This document shows positions 5,833 to 13,347 of a stretch of DNA of 13,358 bases, piece after piece. This DNA is from Gallionella sp. UBA4737 (lineage in GTDB: Bacteria; Pseudomonadota; Gammaproteobacteria; Burkholderiales; Gallionellaceae): assembly GCA_002403995.1 (NCBI GenBank), contig DHIV01000115.1, positions 1-13,358 on the forward strand, given 5' to 3'. The first letter of the stretch is position 1. Every line of letters starts with the position of its first letter. Made by a program: the position numbers and the translations under genes. Under the pieces are notes generated by a model. It did no database searches. It saw only the letters and a list, made by a program, of their open reading frames with translations, and had not been told where the DNA came from.

Positions 5833-6745
5833 TTTCCACGCGCCGGTTCGGCTGAAGACATTCCGCCTGTTTCGCCTTGCTCATTCTGGTCGAGCATTCC
5901 ACGATGGGCTGAGTCGCACCTGCGCCGCTGGTGTGTATCTTGTCTGCAGGTATGCCCTTGCCGATCAGGTATTGCCTGATGCTTTCGGCGCGCTGCTCGG
6001 AAATCAGCTGGTTGCGTTCCGGATGCCCATCGCTGCGCAGGCGGTCGGTGTGCCCGACCAGCATGACTTCCTCCAGCGCATTTATTTTCTTGATGCGGTC
6101 GGCCAGTCTATCGAGGAGCGGCAGCGAGGGAGTTGCCAGTGTCGTTTGGTCAAAGGCGAATAACGCATCAGTGGACATCGTGATCCTTTCAATGACAGGC
6201 GTGCAACCATTGATAGAAGCTTGTGCTTCATAGATCAGATCTTCCGCGCTGCGCGCGTAGGATTGCGCATGCTCCCAGCCAGACTCGAGTTTTTCGTGTC
6301 CGGCCCACACCAGTTGAATCTCGGCTTCGGCGATGGGGCGTTGCCCGCAGGAAAACTTGTCGTTTTTTTTCAGCGCGGCGATCTTGTTCCACAGATCAGG
6401 GCGCACCGTTTCGCTGCCCGGCAACTGTTGCGGTGTATCCATGCTGATGCCGGTTTGCTTTTTCTCCAGCGCATCCAGCAGCGACTCCGCCTGTTCGATG
6501 GCGGAAGGAACGATGCCGATGCCTTCATTTTCGTGGTATTCGCCGAGTGCCAGATCCAGCCAGCTGCGTGCCTTGGCGAGATGGTAGTTGTTTGCGCCGA
6601 GCTCGCCGAAGGCAAGCTTGTCGGCGCGGCGTTGCAACGATTCGATCTGCTGCAATTGTTCAGGCAGCGCTTCCCCGGCAGCCTGGGCAAGAGAGAGGCT
6701 GGCCGCCAGGATGGCGAACAACAGCGCACGCGCGTTACTGATCAT
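5810..6745 (-). CDS. OmpA-domain periplasmic/outer-membrane protein, 311 aa (intact copy)
   Basis: Start chosen at ATG 6743-6745: GGAG lies 7 bases upstream and it opens directly with a signal peptide (MISNARALLFAILAASLSLAQA, cut near residue 22). An earlier in-frame ATG (6767-6769) overlaps the upstream stop as ATGA and remains an alternative. Residues 25-95 are helical (QLQQIESLQRRADKL, YHLAKARSWLDLAL). A middle region with two Cys follows, and residues about 188-309 are an OmpA C-terminal domain (GHTD 231-234, RNQLISEQRAESIRQYL 244-260, NRRVEI 300-305). Asp234 and Arg252 match the residues that bind diaminopimelate in peptidoglycan in OmpA proteins. There is no beta-barrel, so the likely role is a soluble peptidoglycan-binding envelope protein. 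A damaged tandem paralogue lies immediately upstream. Confidence 0.85.
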   Translation of the reverse strand: MISNARALLFAILAASLSLAQAAGEALPEQLQQIESLQRRADKLAFGELGANNYHLAKARSWLDLALGEYHENEGIGIVPSAIEQAESLLDALEKKQTGISMDTPQQLPGSETVRPDLWNKIAALKKNDKFSCGQRPIAEAEIQLVWAGHEKLESGWEHAQSYARSAEDLIYEAQASINGCTPVIERITMSTDALFAFDQTTLATPSLPLLDRLADRIKKINALEEVMLVGHTDRLRSDGHPERNQLISEQRAESIRQYLIGKGIPADKIHTSGAGATQPIVECSTRMSKAKQAECLQPNRRVEIILRGAK

Positions 6746-6765
6746 GCTTGTGCTCCGGTGAGTTT

Positions 6766-7716
6766 TCATTTCGTTATGCGAATCAGTGATGCGGTCCATT
6801 TCAATGGCTCCTTGTTGTCACCGGCTGCTTTTTTCCCGCGCAAAACGATTTCCACGCGCCGGTTCGTCTGTAAACATTTGACCTGCTTTTCCTTGCTCGT
6901 TTTGGTCGAGCATTGCACGATTGGTTGGGTTGACCCTGCACCGCTGGCGTGTATCTTGTCTGCAGGTACACCTCTGCCGATCAGGTATTGCCTGATGCTT
7001 TCGGCACGTCGTTCGGAAAGCAGCTGGTTGCGCTCCGGATGCCCATCGCTGCGCAGGCGGTCGGTGTGCCCGACCAGCACGACTTCCTCCAGCGTATCTA
7101 TTTGCTTGATGCTATCGGCTAATTTATTGAGGTGCCAAAGCGAAATCGGTTCCAGCGTCGTTTGGTCAAAGGCAAACAACGCATCGGTGGACAGCGTGAT
7201 TTTTTCCATTACCGGCGGAGCAAGTTGCACGCAGTTCTTTATCGCCACTTGTGCCTCGTAGATCCGGTCTGTGACACCGCGCAGGTAAGGTTCGGCATGG
7301 CTCCAGCCGGATTCGAATTTCTCATGCCCGGCCCACACCAGATAAACTTCGGCTTCGGCAGCGGGGCGCTGTCCGCAGGAAAACTTGTCGTGTTTTTTAA
7401 GCGCGGCGATCTTGTTCCAAAGATCGGGGCGCACCTTTTCGCTGCCCTTTACTTGTGCTGGCATATCCATACTGGTGACGGCCTGCTTCTTCTCCAGTGC
7501 ATCCAGCAAGGTCGCGGCTTGTGTGATGGCGGCCGGGACGATCCCGCTGTCGTCCTTGTCGTAGTATTCGCTGGTAGCCAGATCCAGCCAGGTGCGCGCC
7601 TTGGCGAGATGGTAGTTGTCCGGATCGAGCGCGTCGTAAGCCAGTTTCTCTGCACGGCGTTGCAGCGATTCGATTTGTTGCTGTCCATCGGCGGCGACAG
7701 CGAGGCGTTGCTGAGA
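6766..7716 (-). pseudogene. OmpA-domain paralogue missing its start and signal peptide
   Basis: This frame is open from just after a TGA (7717-7719) to TGA 6766-6768 and aligns over its length with the gene downstream. Shared parts are QQIESLQRRAEKL, NYHLAKARTWLDLA, LLDALEKKQ, PDLWNKIAALKK, KFSCGQRP and the whole OmpA domain (GHTDRLRSDGHPERNQLLSE, NRRVEIVLRG), then a 20-residue C-terminal extension. There is no ATG or GTG in frame before the domain. The first in-frame TTG (7507-7509) would cut off the signal peptide and helical region. LAVAADG right after the stop looks like the end of a signal peptide whose front is gone. GTG at 7718-7720 opens MISATP, reminiscent of MISNA in the paralogue, but in another frame. 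The ppiC terminator lies only about 36 bases upstream, so no room is left for a normal promoter. Probably inactivated by deletion. Confidence 0.68.
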
Positions 7717-7756
7717 TCACAACTGAATTAGTTGGGATATTGTCGATATACAGGCG

Positions 7757-7784
7757 AAAAAAAGGACACCTTTCGGTGTCCTTT
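7757..7784 (-). terminator. Intrinsic terminator after the prolyl isomerase gene
   Basis: A 10-bp perfect stem, AAAGGACACC (7761-7770) and GGTGTCCTTT (7775-7784), with a 4-base loop that reads GAAA on the minus strand. On that strand it runs into seven T (7757-7763). It is 22 bases past the ppiC stop and ends the yciB-yciI-bolA-ppiC unit. Confidence 0.92.
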
Positions 7785-7806
7785 CATGAGTATTTATTTC
7801 GAGTCA

Positions 7807-8595
7807 TCACTCGATCTTGGCTTTGCTGCGCAAGTCGGCAACATATTCCTGGATGGATTGCTGCTGCAGGCGTTGCTGAATTTGTGGCTTGAGTTCTTCA
7901 AACGAGGGCACCTTCAGGTCGCGCACATCATCCAGCTTGATGATGTGCCAGCCGTATTGGGATTTCACCGGCTCTTTGGTATATGCGCCTTTTTTCAAGC
8001 TAAGCAGCGCGTTGGCAAAAGGCGGAACGAAGTTGGTGGGTACCGCCCAGTCGAGTTCGCCGCCGTGTTCTGCGGAGCCGGCATCTTTGGATTTGGCTTT
8101 TGCGATCTTGTCGAAGTTACCCTTCTTGCCAAGTTGCGCGATGATGGCTTTAGCCTCATCTTCCGTGTCGACCAGGATGTGGCGCGCTTTGTATTCCTTG
8201 CTGCCGAGATTGACTTTCAGCTTGTCGTATTCCTGCTTGAGCTGATCTTCGCTGATCTGGTGATTCTTGGCATAGTCCTGCACGAATGCACTGACCAGCA
8301 CCGATTGATCGGCCAGTTCAATTTGCTGGATGACTTCCGGATCCTTGTCCAGCCCCTTTTTTTTCGCTTCCTGCGCCAGCACTTCCAGGCTGATCATATC
8401 ATCACGGACCGCCTTGCGCAGTTCCGGGGTATCAGCCTGTCCTTGTGAAGTGGCGATTTTGACGCGCATGTCCACACGAGATTGCGGAATTGAGACGCCA
8501 TTCACCATAGCGGCAGATTTGTCATCGGCAAACGCTGGGTTAGCCACCAGTGCGCTTAATATTGCCAGTGCTGCAAATTTCACAGTTTTCGACAT
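7807..8595 (-). CDS. Periplasmic parvulin-type (PpiC/SurA-like) peptidyl-prolyl isomerase, 262 aa
   Basis: Start ATG 8593-8595 has GAGGA about 7 bases upstream and a signal peptide (MSKTVKFAALAILSALVANPAFA, cut after residue 23). Residues 28-125 form the helical N-terminal chaperone-like region. Residues 136-224 form the parvulin domain (YKARHILVDTEDEAKAI, KDAGSAEHGGELDW, FVPPFANALLSLKKG, KSQYGWHIIKLDD). A C-terminal helix (FEELKPQIQQRLQQQ) follows. The fold catalyses cis-trans isomerisation of X-Pro bonds and assists folding of exported proteins. It matches the secreted betaproteobacterial form, not the 93-residue cytosolic PpiC. It is the last gene of its cluster, 34 bases after bolA, with a strong terminator behind it. 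Confidence 0.9.
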   Translation of the reverse strand: MSKTVKFAALAILSALVANPAFADDKSAAMVNGVSIPQSRVDMRVKIATSQGQADTPELRKAVRDDMISLEVLAQEAKKKGLDKDPEVIQQIELADQSVLVSAFVQDYAKNHQISEDQLKQEYDKLKVNLGSKEYKARHILVDTEDEAKAIIAQLGKKGNFDKIAKAKSKDAGSAEHGGELDWAVPTNFVPPFANALLSLKKGAYTKEPVKSQYGWHIIKLDDVRDLKVPSFEELKPQIQQRLQQQSIQEYVADLRSKAKIE

Positions 8596-8629
8596 GCTGA
8601 TTCCTCTTCCTTGAGTTAAAAATTGACAG

Positions 8630-8896
8630 TTAAATTTCATCGGGCGTGCGCGCTTGTATGGTGAGAGCGTGGATTTCGCGTTTCATCAACTCTCCAAGCG
8701 CGGAATATATCATACGGTGACGCGCAACTGTATTGTTGCCGGCAAACTGCGCCGAGACGATGTTCAGCACGTAATGTCCGCCCCCATCACGCGCACCGGC
8801 ATGACCGGCATGTTTATGACTTTCGTCGATAATTTCCAATACCGTCGGGTCAAGCACGGCAAGCCGTGCGCGCATCCTTTTTTGGAATTCATTCAT
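8630..8896 (-). CDS. bolA: BolA family protein, 88 aa
   Basis: Typical BolA length and motifs: LDPTVLEIIDESHKHAGH (15-32) near the front, GGGHYVLNIVSAQFAG, and the FAGNNTVARHRMIY block (51-64) with the conserved RHR, then a C-terminal IHALTIQARTP strand. BolA proteins work with monothiol glutaredoxins in iron-sulfur trafficking, sharing a cluster through the conserved His, and some also bind DNA; E. coli BolA affects cell shape and envelope genes. Its ATG overlaps the stop of the YciI-like gene (ATGA, 8893-8896), so the two are probably translationally coupled. Order yciB-yciI-bolA-ppiC fits a betaproteobacterial envelope cluster, as far as I recall. Confidence 0.9.
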   Translation of the reverse strand: MNEFQKRMRARLAVLDPTVLEIIDESHKHAGHAGARDGGGHYVLNIVSAQFAGNNTVARHRMIYSALGELMKREIHALTIQARTPDEI

Positions 8897-9195
8897 TGCG
8901 GAAAGGTTTTTCTGAACGGCTGCACGTGAACCTCAGCATATACCCCGGCCGTTGCGTAAGGGTCGGCCTTAGCCCATTCCTGAGCCGCCGGCAATGAAGA
9001 GAATTCGGCCACGATCAGGCTGCCGGTGAATCCCGCCTCGCCCGGATCAATGGCATCCACGGCAGGAAAAGGGCCGGCCAGCAGCAGGCGTCCCTGGTTT
9101 TGCAGGTCTTGCAGGCGCGCAACATGTGCCGGCCGGGTCGTCATGCGCTTGTCCAGGCTGTTTGGCACGTCCCGTCCGATGATTGCGTACCACAT
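8893..9195 (-). CDS. YciI family protein, 100 aa
   Basis: The protein opens MWYAIIGRDVPNSLDKRMTTRPAHVARLQDLQNQGRLLLAGPF, the usual YciI-like alpha-beta barrel start. D15 and H24 lie in the R-x-x-H-x-x-x-L region and the PF loop follows. The end GVYAEVHVQPFRK is the last strand. YciI proteins are small dimeric ferredoxin-like folds with a His-Asp pair that may be catalytic; no reaction is established for this type. ATG 9193-9195 has GGAGG 8 bases upstream. It starts 14 bases after the yciB stop and overlaps bolA by 4 bases, firmly inside the operon. Confidence 0.88.
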   Translation of the reverse strand: MWYAIIGRDVPNSLDKRMTTRPAHVARLQDLQNQGRLLLAGPFPAVDAIDPGEAGFTGSLIVAEFSSLPAAQEWAKADPYATAGVYAEVHVQPFRKTFPQ

Positions 9196-9209
9196 TTATG
9201 CAGCCTCCA

Positions 9210-9752
9210 TCAGTTGTGTTCCTTCTTCTCATCCACATATTTCGCCAGCCATACGCCTTGCGCCAGGATAAACACCAGCATCAGGCCGGTGAAGCCGAAC
9301 AGTTTGAAATTCACCCAGCTATCTGTGGAGAAGTTGAACGCCACATACAAGTTTATAAAACCGAGCACCGCAAAGAACAGACTCCAGCTCAGGTTGAGGC
9401 GATTCCATGCATGCACGGGCAGAGCGATTTTCTCATGCAGCAACGTGCGCATCAGATTTTTGTGAAACAACAGATTCGAGAACAGCAGGATGACAGAAAA
9501 CACCCAATACAGCACGGTGGGCTTTAACTTGATAAAGCTTTCGTCATGTAGCAATAGCGTTGCTCCGCCGAACACAGAGACGATGGCAAAGGTTACCCAC
9601 AACATCACGTCGACCTTGCCATGACGGTATTTTGTCCAGATGATCTGGACGATGGTCGCGGCAATCGCCACCGACGTGGCAACATAAATGCCATGGGTTT
9701 TGAAGGCGATAAAAAACAGCAGGACGGGGAATAAGTCGAATAGCAGTTTCAT
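9210..9752 (-). CDS. yciB: YciB/IspZ inner-membrane protein (septation protein A), 180 aa
   Basis: Begins MKLLFDLFPVLLFFIAFK, the characteristic YciB opening. It has about five hydrophobic helices (4-18, 22-40, 50-67, 80-97, 118-136 and 150-170 depending on boundaries) with the family block TLLLHDESFIKLKPTVLYW and NLRMNLSWSLFF-like segment (here NRLNLSWSLFFAVLGFINL). YciB is a polytopic inner-membrane protein of usual length near 180 residues, tied to envelope integrity and division. Its mutants in Shigella show septation defects; the biochemical role is unsettled. No strong Shine-Dalgarno is seen ahead of ATG 9750-9752. A repeat-like hairpin lies between it and msrB. Confidence 0.92.
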   Translation of the reverse strand: MKLLFDLFPVLLFFIAFKTHGIYVATSVAIAATIVQIIWTKYRHGKVDVMLWVTFAIVSVFGGATLLLHDESFIKLKPTVLYWVFSVILLFSNLLFHKNLMRTLLHEKIALPVHAWNRLNLSWSLFFAVLGFINLYVAFNFSTDSWVNFKLFGFTGLMLVFILAQGVWLAKYVDEKKEHN

Positions 9753-9778
9753 GATGTCATTTTAGTGTCAGTTAGCAG

Positions 9779-9829
9779 GATGGGTTGCGCCCTTCGGCTT
9801 CGCTCAGGACAGGCTCCGCGATACCCATC
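9779..9829. repeat. Small palindromic repeat between msrB and yciB
   Basis: Imperfect inverted arms GATGGGTTGCGC (9779-9790) and GCGATACCCATC (9818-9829) match at 10 of 12 positions. They enclose CTTCGGCTTCGCTCAGGACAG, which resembles the short dispersed intergenic repeats common in betaproteobacterial genomes. The right arm overlaps the msrB stop codon. No T run follows, so it is not a simple terminator; it could form a stable mRNA hairpin. Confidence 0.5.
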
Positions 9830-10229
9830 AACCTTTCTTGTTTTCCAGCGCAAGCGCGGCGGAGTTGATGCAATAGCGCAATCCGGTGGGTTGCGGACCA
9901 TCGGGGAATATATGCCCGAGGTGCGCGCCGCATTGTTTGCAGCACACTTCCACGCGTGTCATACCATGACTGGTGTCGGTGCGCGACACGACGTTTTCGG
10001 CTTTATAGGGTTGCCAGAAGCTTGGCCATCCGCTGCCGGAATCGAATTTGGTTGCAGAATCAAACAAGGCATTGCCGCAACACGCGCAGCGATAAACCCC
10101 CGCATCATGGCAATTCCAATACACGCCCGTAAAAGGTTTTTCGGTGCCGCATTGGCGACATACCTGGTATTGCTCAGGGCTTAGTTCTTCGCGCCATTCA
10201 GCATCGGATTTTGTAATTGGTGTAGTCAT
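9828..10229 (-). CDS. msrB: Peptide-methionine (R)-S-oxide reductase MsrB, 133 aa
   Basis: MsrB reduces the R form of methionine sulfoxide in proteins. The family blocks are clear: GVYRCACCGNALF, FDSGSGWPSF, SHGMTRVEV and GHIFPDGPQPTGLRYCINSAAL. Cys120 (RYCINS) is the catalytic cysteine. Zinc ligands are Cys48/Cys51 and Cys97/Cys100. Ser66 in SGSGWPSF takes the place of the resolving Cys found in SGCGWPSF enzymes, and an extra CRQC pair (Cys24, Cys27) sits near the start. Start set at ATG 10227-10229 (MTTPIT); an in-frame GTG at 10248-10250 would add seven residues. Neither has a strong ribosome binding site. No signal peptide is seen, so it should act in the cytoplasm. Confidence 0.92.
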   Translation of the reverse strand: MTTPITKSDAEWREELSPEQYQVCRQCGTEKPFTGVYWNCHDAGVYRCACCGNALFDSATKFDSGSGWPSFWQPYKAENVVSRTDTSHGMTRVEVCCKQCGAHLGHIFPDGPQPTGLRYCINSAALALENKKG

Positions 10230-10330
10230 TAAGCAGTCATCCAAAAACACGCCATAAGGTGCACAGAATTCTCAGTGTAAAAACAAGCGAAGTGAATTAT
10301 TCAGCTTTTTATTTTAATCGAATAGCAGTT

Positions 10331-11761
10331 TTATAGAACTTCACCGGCATAATCAGCCAAACGAGACCGTTCGCCGCGCAATAACGTGACATGTCCGCCG
10401 TGCGCCCACCCTTTGAAACGATCTACCACGTAGGTAAGGCCGGAACTGCCCTCGGTGAGGTAGGGCGTATCGATCTGTGCGATATTGCCCATGCAAACCA
10501 CCTTGGTGCCCGGGCCGGCGCGGGTGACCAGCGTCTTCATCTGTTTGGGCGTGAGGTTCTGCGCTTCATCGATGATCACATACTTGTTGAGAAAGGTGCG
10601 CCCGCGCATGAAGTTGAGCGATTTTACCTTGATTCGCGAGCGTATCAGATCGCGTGTCGCGGCGCGCCCCCAATCGCCGCCTTCTTCGTCGGATTTGTTC
10701 AGCACGTCGAGGTTGTCTTCCAGTGCGCCCATCCATGGCGTCATCTTTTCCTCCTCGGTGCCGGGCAAAAAGCCGATGTCTTCACCGACCGGAACCGTGA
10801 CACGGGTGATGATGATCTCGGTATACAGCTTGGTTTCCAGTGTCTGCAACAGACCCGCCGCCAGGGTCAGCAGGGTTTTGCCAGTGCCCGCCTGGCCTAA
10901 CAGCGTGACGAAGTCGATATCTGGATCCATCAGCAGGTTGAGCACGAAATTCTGTTCGCGATTGCGCGCAGTGATGCCCCACACGTTGTTCTTGCTGTGA
11001 GTGTAATCAGTCAGGGTGCGCAGCAGGGCAGTCTGGTCATTTTGCTCCAGCACGATGGCATGAAACGGCGCATCGCCATTTTTCTGGTAGACAAATTGAT
11101 TGACGAAAAATGCGCCGCACAACGGGCCTTGTATCTGGTAATAAGTGTGGCCTTCCTTCTGCCAGGATTTCATGTCTTTGTCATGACGTTCCCAGAAATC
11201 GGCCGGTAACGGCAGCACGCCGGTGTAGAGCAGGTCGCTGTCTTCCAGCACCTTGTCGTTGAAATAGTCCTGCGCTTCCAGCCCCAGCGCGCGCGCTTTG
11301 ATGCGCATGTTGATGTCCTTGCTGACCAGGATCACCGCACGCTCCGGTTGTTGGTGCTGCATGCCGATGACCACCCCGAGTATCGCGTTATCCGCTTTGC
11401 CCAGTTCCAGGTTCTGCGGCAATTCGTATTTGACGAAACTGGTTTGCAGGAATAAACGCCCCGAGCAATTCTTGTGCGCGGCGGATTCGAGCGCGATGCC
11501 TTCCTCTATCTTGTGCGGCGCATCGCTGACGATCTGATCCAGGAAACGGCTGGCTTGCCGCGCATTCCTGGCGACTTCGGTCATGCCTTTTTTCTTGTTG
11601 TCCAACTCCTCCAGCACGAACATCGGCAGGCAAATGTCGTGCTCCTCAAAACGGAACAGGCTGGTCGGGTCATGCAGCAACACGTTGGTGTCCAGCACGA
11701 ACAGCTTGGTGTCGGTATTCTTTTCAGCTTTGACCGCGTTGCCGCGTGAGGTTGGGGACAT
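10331..11761 (-). CDS. PhoH2-type protein: PIN nuclease domain fused to PhoH ATPase, 476 aa
   Basis: Residues about 18-165 form a PIN domain: LFVLDTNVLLHD with Asp24, EELDNKKKG with acidic residues near 51-54, GKADNAILG with Asp124, and SKDINMR with Asp149, a set suited to metal binding. Residues about 260-476 form the PhoH P-loop domain: Walker A GQAGTGKT (289-296) and Walker B VIIDEAQN (395-402), with GEDIGFLPG between. PIN-PhoH (PhoH2) proteins have been described as ATP-dependent RNA helicase/nucleases in mycobacteria; the role in proteobacteria is not settled. Start ATG 11759-11761 has AAAGGAA 6 bases upstream. It lies 9 bases after bcp, so the two are likely cotranscribed. No clear terminator is seen after the stop. 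Confidence 0.92.
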   Translation of the reverse strand: MSPTSRGNAVKAEKNTDTKLFVLDTNVLLHDPTSLFRFEEHDICLPMFVLEELDNKKKGMTEVARNARQASRFLDQIVSDAPHKIEEGIALESAAHKNCSGRLFLQTSFVKYELPQNLELGKADNAILGVVIGMQHQQPERAVILVSKDINMRIKARALGLEAQDYFNDKVLEDSDLLYTGVLPLPADFWERHDKDMKSWQKEGHTYYQIQGPLCGAFFVNQFVYQKNGDAPFHAIVLEQNDQTALLRTLTDYTHSKNNVWGITARNREQNFVLNLLMDPDIDFVTLLGQAGTGKTLLTLAAGLLQTLETKLYTEIIITRVTVPVGEDIGFLPGTEEEKMTPWMGALEDNLDVLNKSDEEGGDWGRAATRDLIRSRIKVKSLNFMRGRTFLNKYVIIDEAQNLTPKQMKTLVTRAGPGTKVVCMGNIAQIDTPYLTEGSSGLTYVVDRFKGWAHGGHVTLLRGERSRLADYAGEVL

Positions 11762-11770
11762 TACGTTCCT

Positions 11771-12229
11771 TTAGTTGAGTGTTGTGACGAAATCCAGCAC
11801 TTCCTGCGCGTGCCCATCGGCCTTGAGTCCGCGCCATTCCCGGCGCAGTATGCCATCTTTGTCGAACACAAAGGTGCTGCGCTCGATGCCGCATACCTGC
11901 TTGCCGTACATGTTCTTCAGCTTGATCACGCCGAAAAGTTCGCATACCGTTTCATCGGCATCCGATAGCAGCGCGAACGGCAGGGTGAATTTGGCTTTGA
12001 ATTTCTCGTGCGACTTGAGGCTGTCGCGCGAGATGCCCACCACCTCGCAATTGGCCTTCTTGAATTTCGGGTACAGATCACGGTACTGCTGAGCCTCAGT
12101 GGTACAGCCCGGCGTATCGTCCTTGGGATAAAAATAAATCACCAGATGCTTGCCGCGCGCGCCGGATAGGATGAAGGTCTGATTGCCCGTGGAGGGCAGG
12201 GAAAAATCTGCAATAGTGTTTTCTGACAT
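11771..12229 (-). CDS. bcp: Thioredoxin-dependent peroxiredoxin, Bcp/PrxQ family, 152 aa
   Basis: Bcp reduces hydroperoxides with a peroxidatic cysteine. Here it is Cys42 in KDDTPGCTTEAQQYRD, with Thr39 and Pro40 as expected and Arg117 in GIERSTFVFD. The resolving Cys five residues later in E. coli Bcp is Gln47 here. Cys61, Cys96 and Cys113 remain; Cys96 could resolve, as in some PrxQ proteins, or the enzyme may be 1-Cys. Start chosen at ATG 12227-12229 (MSENTIADFSLP, the usual family start) with AGG about 7 bases upstream; an open extension to 12304 is basic and unlike the family. phoH follows 9 bases after the stop. Divergent from tadA with 126 bases between. Confidence 0.92.
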   Translation of the reverse strand: MSENTIADFSLPSTGNQTFILSGARGKHLVIYFYPKDDTPGCTTEAQQYRDLYPKFKKANCEVVGISRDSLKSHEKFKAKFTLPFALLSDADETVCELFGVIKLKNMYGKQVCGIERSTFVFDKDGILRREWRGLKADGHAQEVLDFVTTLN

Positions 12230-12355
12230 GAATGAACCTGCTAGCGAGGACGACATTCTTGTCAAAAAACGCAGTAAAGGCAAGCATCTTCGCGCCCTCG
12301 TCAAACCGGCGCGGTTATGCTACGGTTGCGGCCCGCTTTATCAAAGAAGATTTTC

Positions 12356-12835
12356 ATGACGGATGCAGATTACATGCACCACGCGCTGGAACTGGCAAGC
12401 ATGGCGCTGGACGCCGGCGAGGTGCCGGTGGGGGCGGTGGTGGTAAAGGATGGCGAGATCATCGGGCGCGGCTTCAATGCCCCGATCTCGCGCCACGACC
12501 CTTCCGCTCATGCGGAGATGATGGCATTGCGCGATGCCGCGCAAAATATCGGCAATTACCGGCTGGTCGGCTGCGAGTTGTTCGTCACACTGGAGCCGTG
12601 CTTGATGTGCGTCGGCGCGATGTTTCATGCGCGCATCGGACGGGTGGTGTTTGGGGCGAGCGATCCGAAGACGGGCGCGGCAGGGAGCGTGTTCAATCTG
12701 TTTACCGAGACGCGCCTGAACCACCATGCGCGCATCCACGGCGGGGTGTTGGCGGAGGAGTGTGGCTTGATGCTCAGCAACTTTTTCGCGATGCGGCGCG
12801 CGCAGCAGAAGACAGATAACGAGGATGTTGGATGA
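12356..12835 (+). CDS. tadA: tRNA-specific adenosine deaminase TadA, 159 aa
   Basis: TadA deaminates A34 to inosine in the anticodon of tRNA-Arg(ACG). The zinc site and catalytic residues are complete: His52 and Glu54 in SAHAEMMAL, and Cys82/Cys85 in TLEPCLMCVGAM. GEVPVGAVVV, NYRLVGCELFVTLEP and RVVFGASDPKTGAAGS are the typical cytidine/deoxycytidylate-deaminase-fold TadA segments that separate it from free-base deaminases. Start set at ATG 12356 (MTDADYMHHAL); a longer frame from ATG 12317 adds 13 residues not expected in the family. The Shine-Dalgarno is weak (AAGAAGA). The final TGA overlaps the next ATG. Confidence 0.92.
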   Translation: MTDADYMHHALELASMALDAGEVPVGAVVVKDGEIIGRGFNAPISRHDPSAHAEMMALRDAAQNIGNYRLVGCELFVTLEPCLMCVGAMFHARIGRVVFGASDPKTGAAGSVFNLFTETRLNHHARIHGGVLAEECGLMLSNFFAMRRAQQKTDNEDVG

Positions 12836-13311
12836 AGATCAATATCCATATCTCCACGCAACAGCTAGAGCTATGCGATGACAAAAACCGGGTGCTGCGC
12901 CGCTATGCAGTGTCCAGTTCCGAGAAAGGTGTGGGCGAGTTGTTCGGCAGTTTTTGCACGCCGCGCGGCAAACACATCATCCGTGCCAAGATCGGCACGG
13001 GACAACCCGAAAACACCGTGTTTGTGCGCCGCCGCCCCACCGGAGAAATCTACACGCCGGAATTGGGTGCGCAGTTCCCGGCGCGCGATTGGATGCTGAC
13101 GCGTATCCTGTGGTTGTCGGGTAGCGAAGTCGGTTTCAATCGCCTGGGCAAATGCGATACCATGCGCCGCTACATCTATATCCACGGCACGCCGGATTCG
13201 GTGCCGCTGGGCATACCCGATTCGCACGGCTGCATACGGATGCGCAACGCAGATCTGGTCGAACTGTTCGAACAGGTTACGGCGGGGACAGAAGTCGAAA
13301 TCGTCGAATGA
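12832..13311 (+). CDS. L,D-transpeptidase (YkuD) family protein, 159 aa, no signal peptide
   Basis: The YkuD catalytic motif is complete: His118 (YIHGTPD) and SHGCIRMRNADL (131-142) with Cys134 as nucleophile and Arg136. YkuD domains form 3-3 cross-links or attach proteins in peptidoglycan, working in the periplasm. This protein begins straight in the domain (MKINIHISTQQLELCDDKNR) and has neither signal peptide nor membrane helix, so how it would reach the wall is unclear; a cytoplasmic role or recycling-related cleavage is possible. ATG 12832 overlaps the tadA stop as ATGA, so translation is coupled. A further gene starts 36 bases later. Confidence 0.88.
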   Translation: MKINIHISTQQLELCDDKNRVLRRYAVSSSEKGVGELFGSFCTPRGKHIIRAKIGTGQPENTVFVRRRPTGEIYTPELGAQFPARDWMLTRILWLSGSEVGFNRLGKCDTMRRYIYIHGTPDSVPLGIPDSHGCIRMRNADLVELFEQVTAGTEVEIVE

Positions 13312-13347
13312 TTTTCCTGTGGGATAAAGTCAAGGGGGAATGCAAGC

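Noticed and set aside
6221..7261. Long plus-strand open frame (346 codons) across both OmpA-domain copies
   Set aside because: Antisense shadow of two homologous genes; the repeated segments in it are just the complement of the paralogues.
6766..7509. TTG at 7507-7509 as the true start of the upstream OmpA-domain copy
   Set aside because: It begins inside a region homologous to the middle of the paralogue (LLDALEKK), lacks a ribosome binding site and would leave no signal peptide.
12230..12355. TTGACA on the minus strand (near 12258-12265) as a bcp promoter
   Set aside because: No -10 hexamer at acceptable spacing; the region after it is inside the bcp leader.
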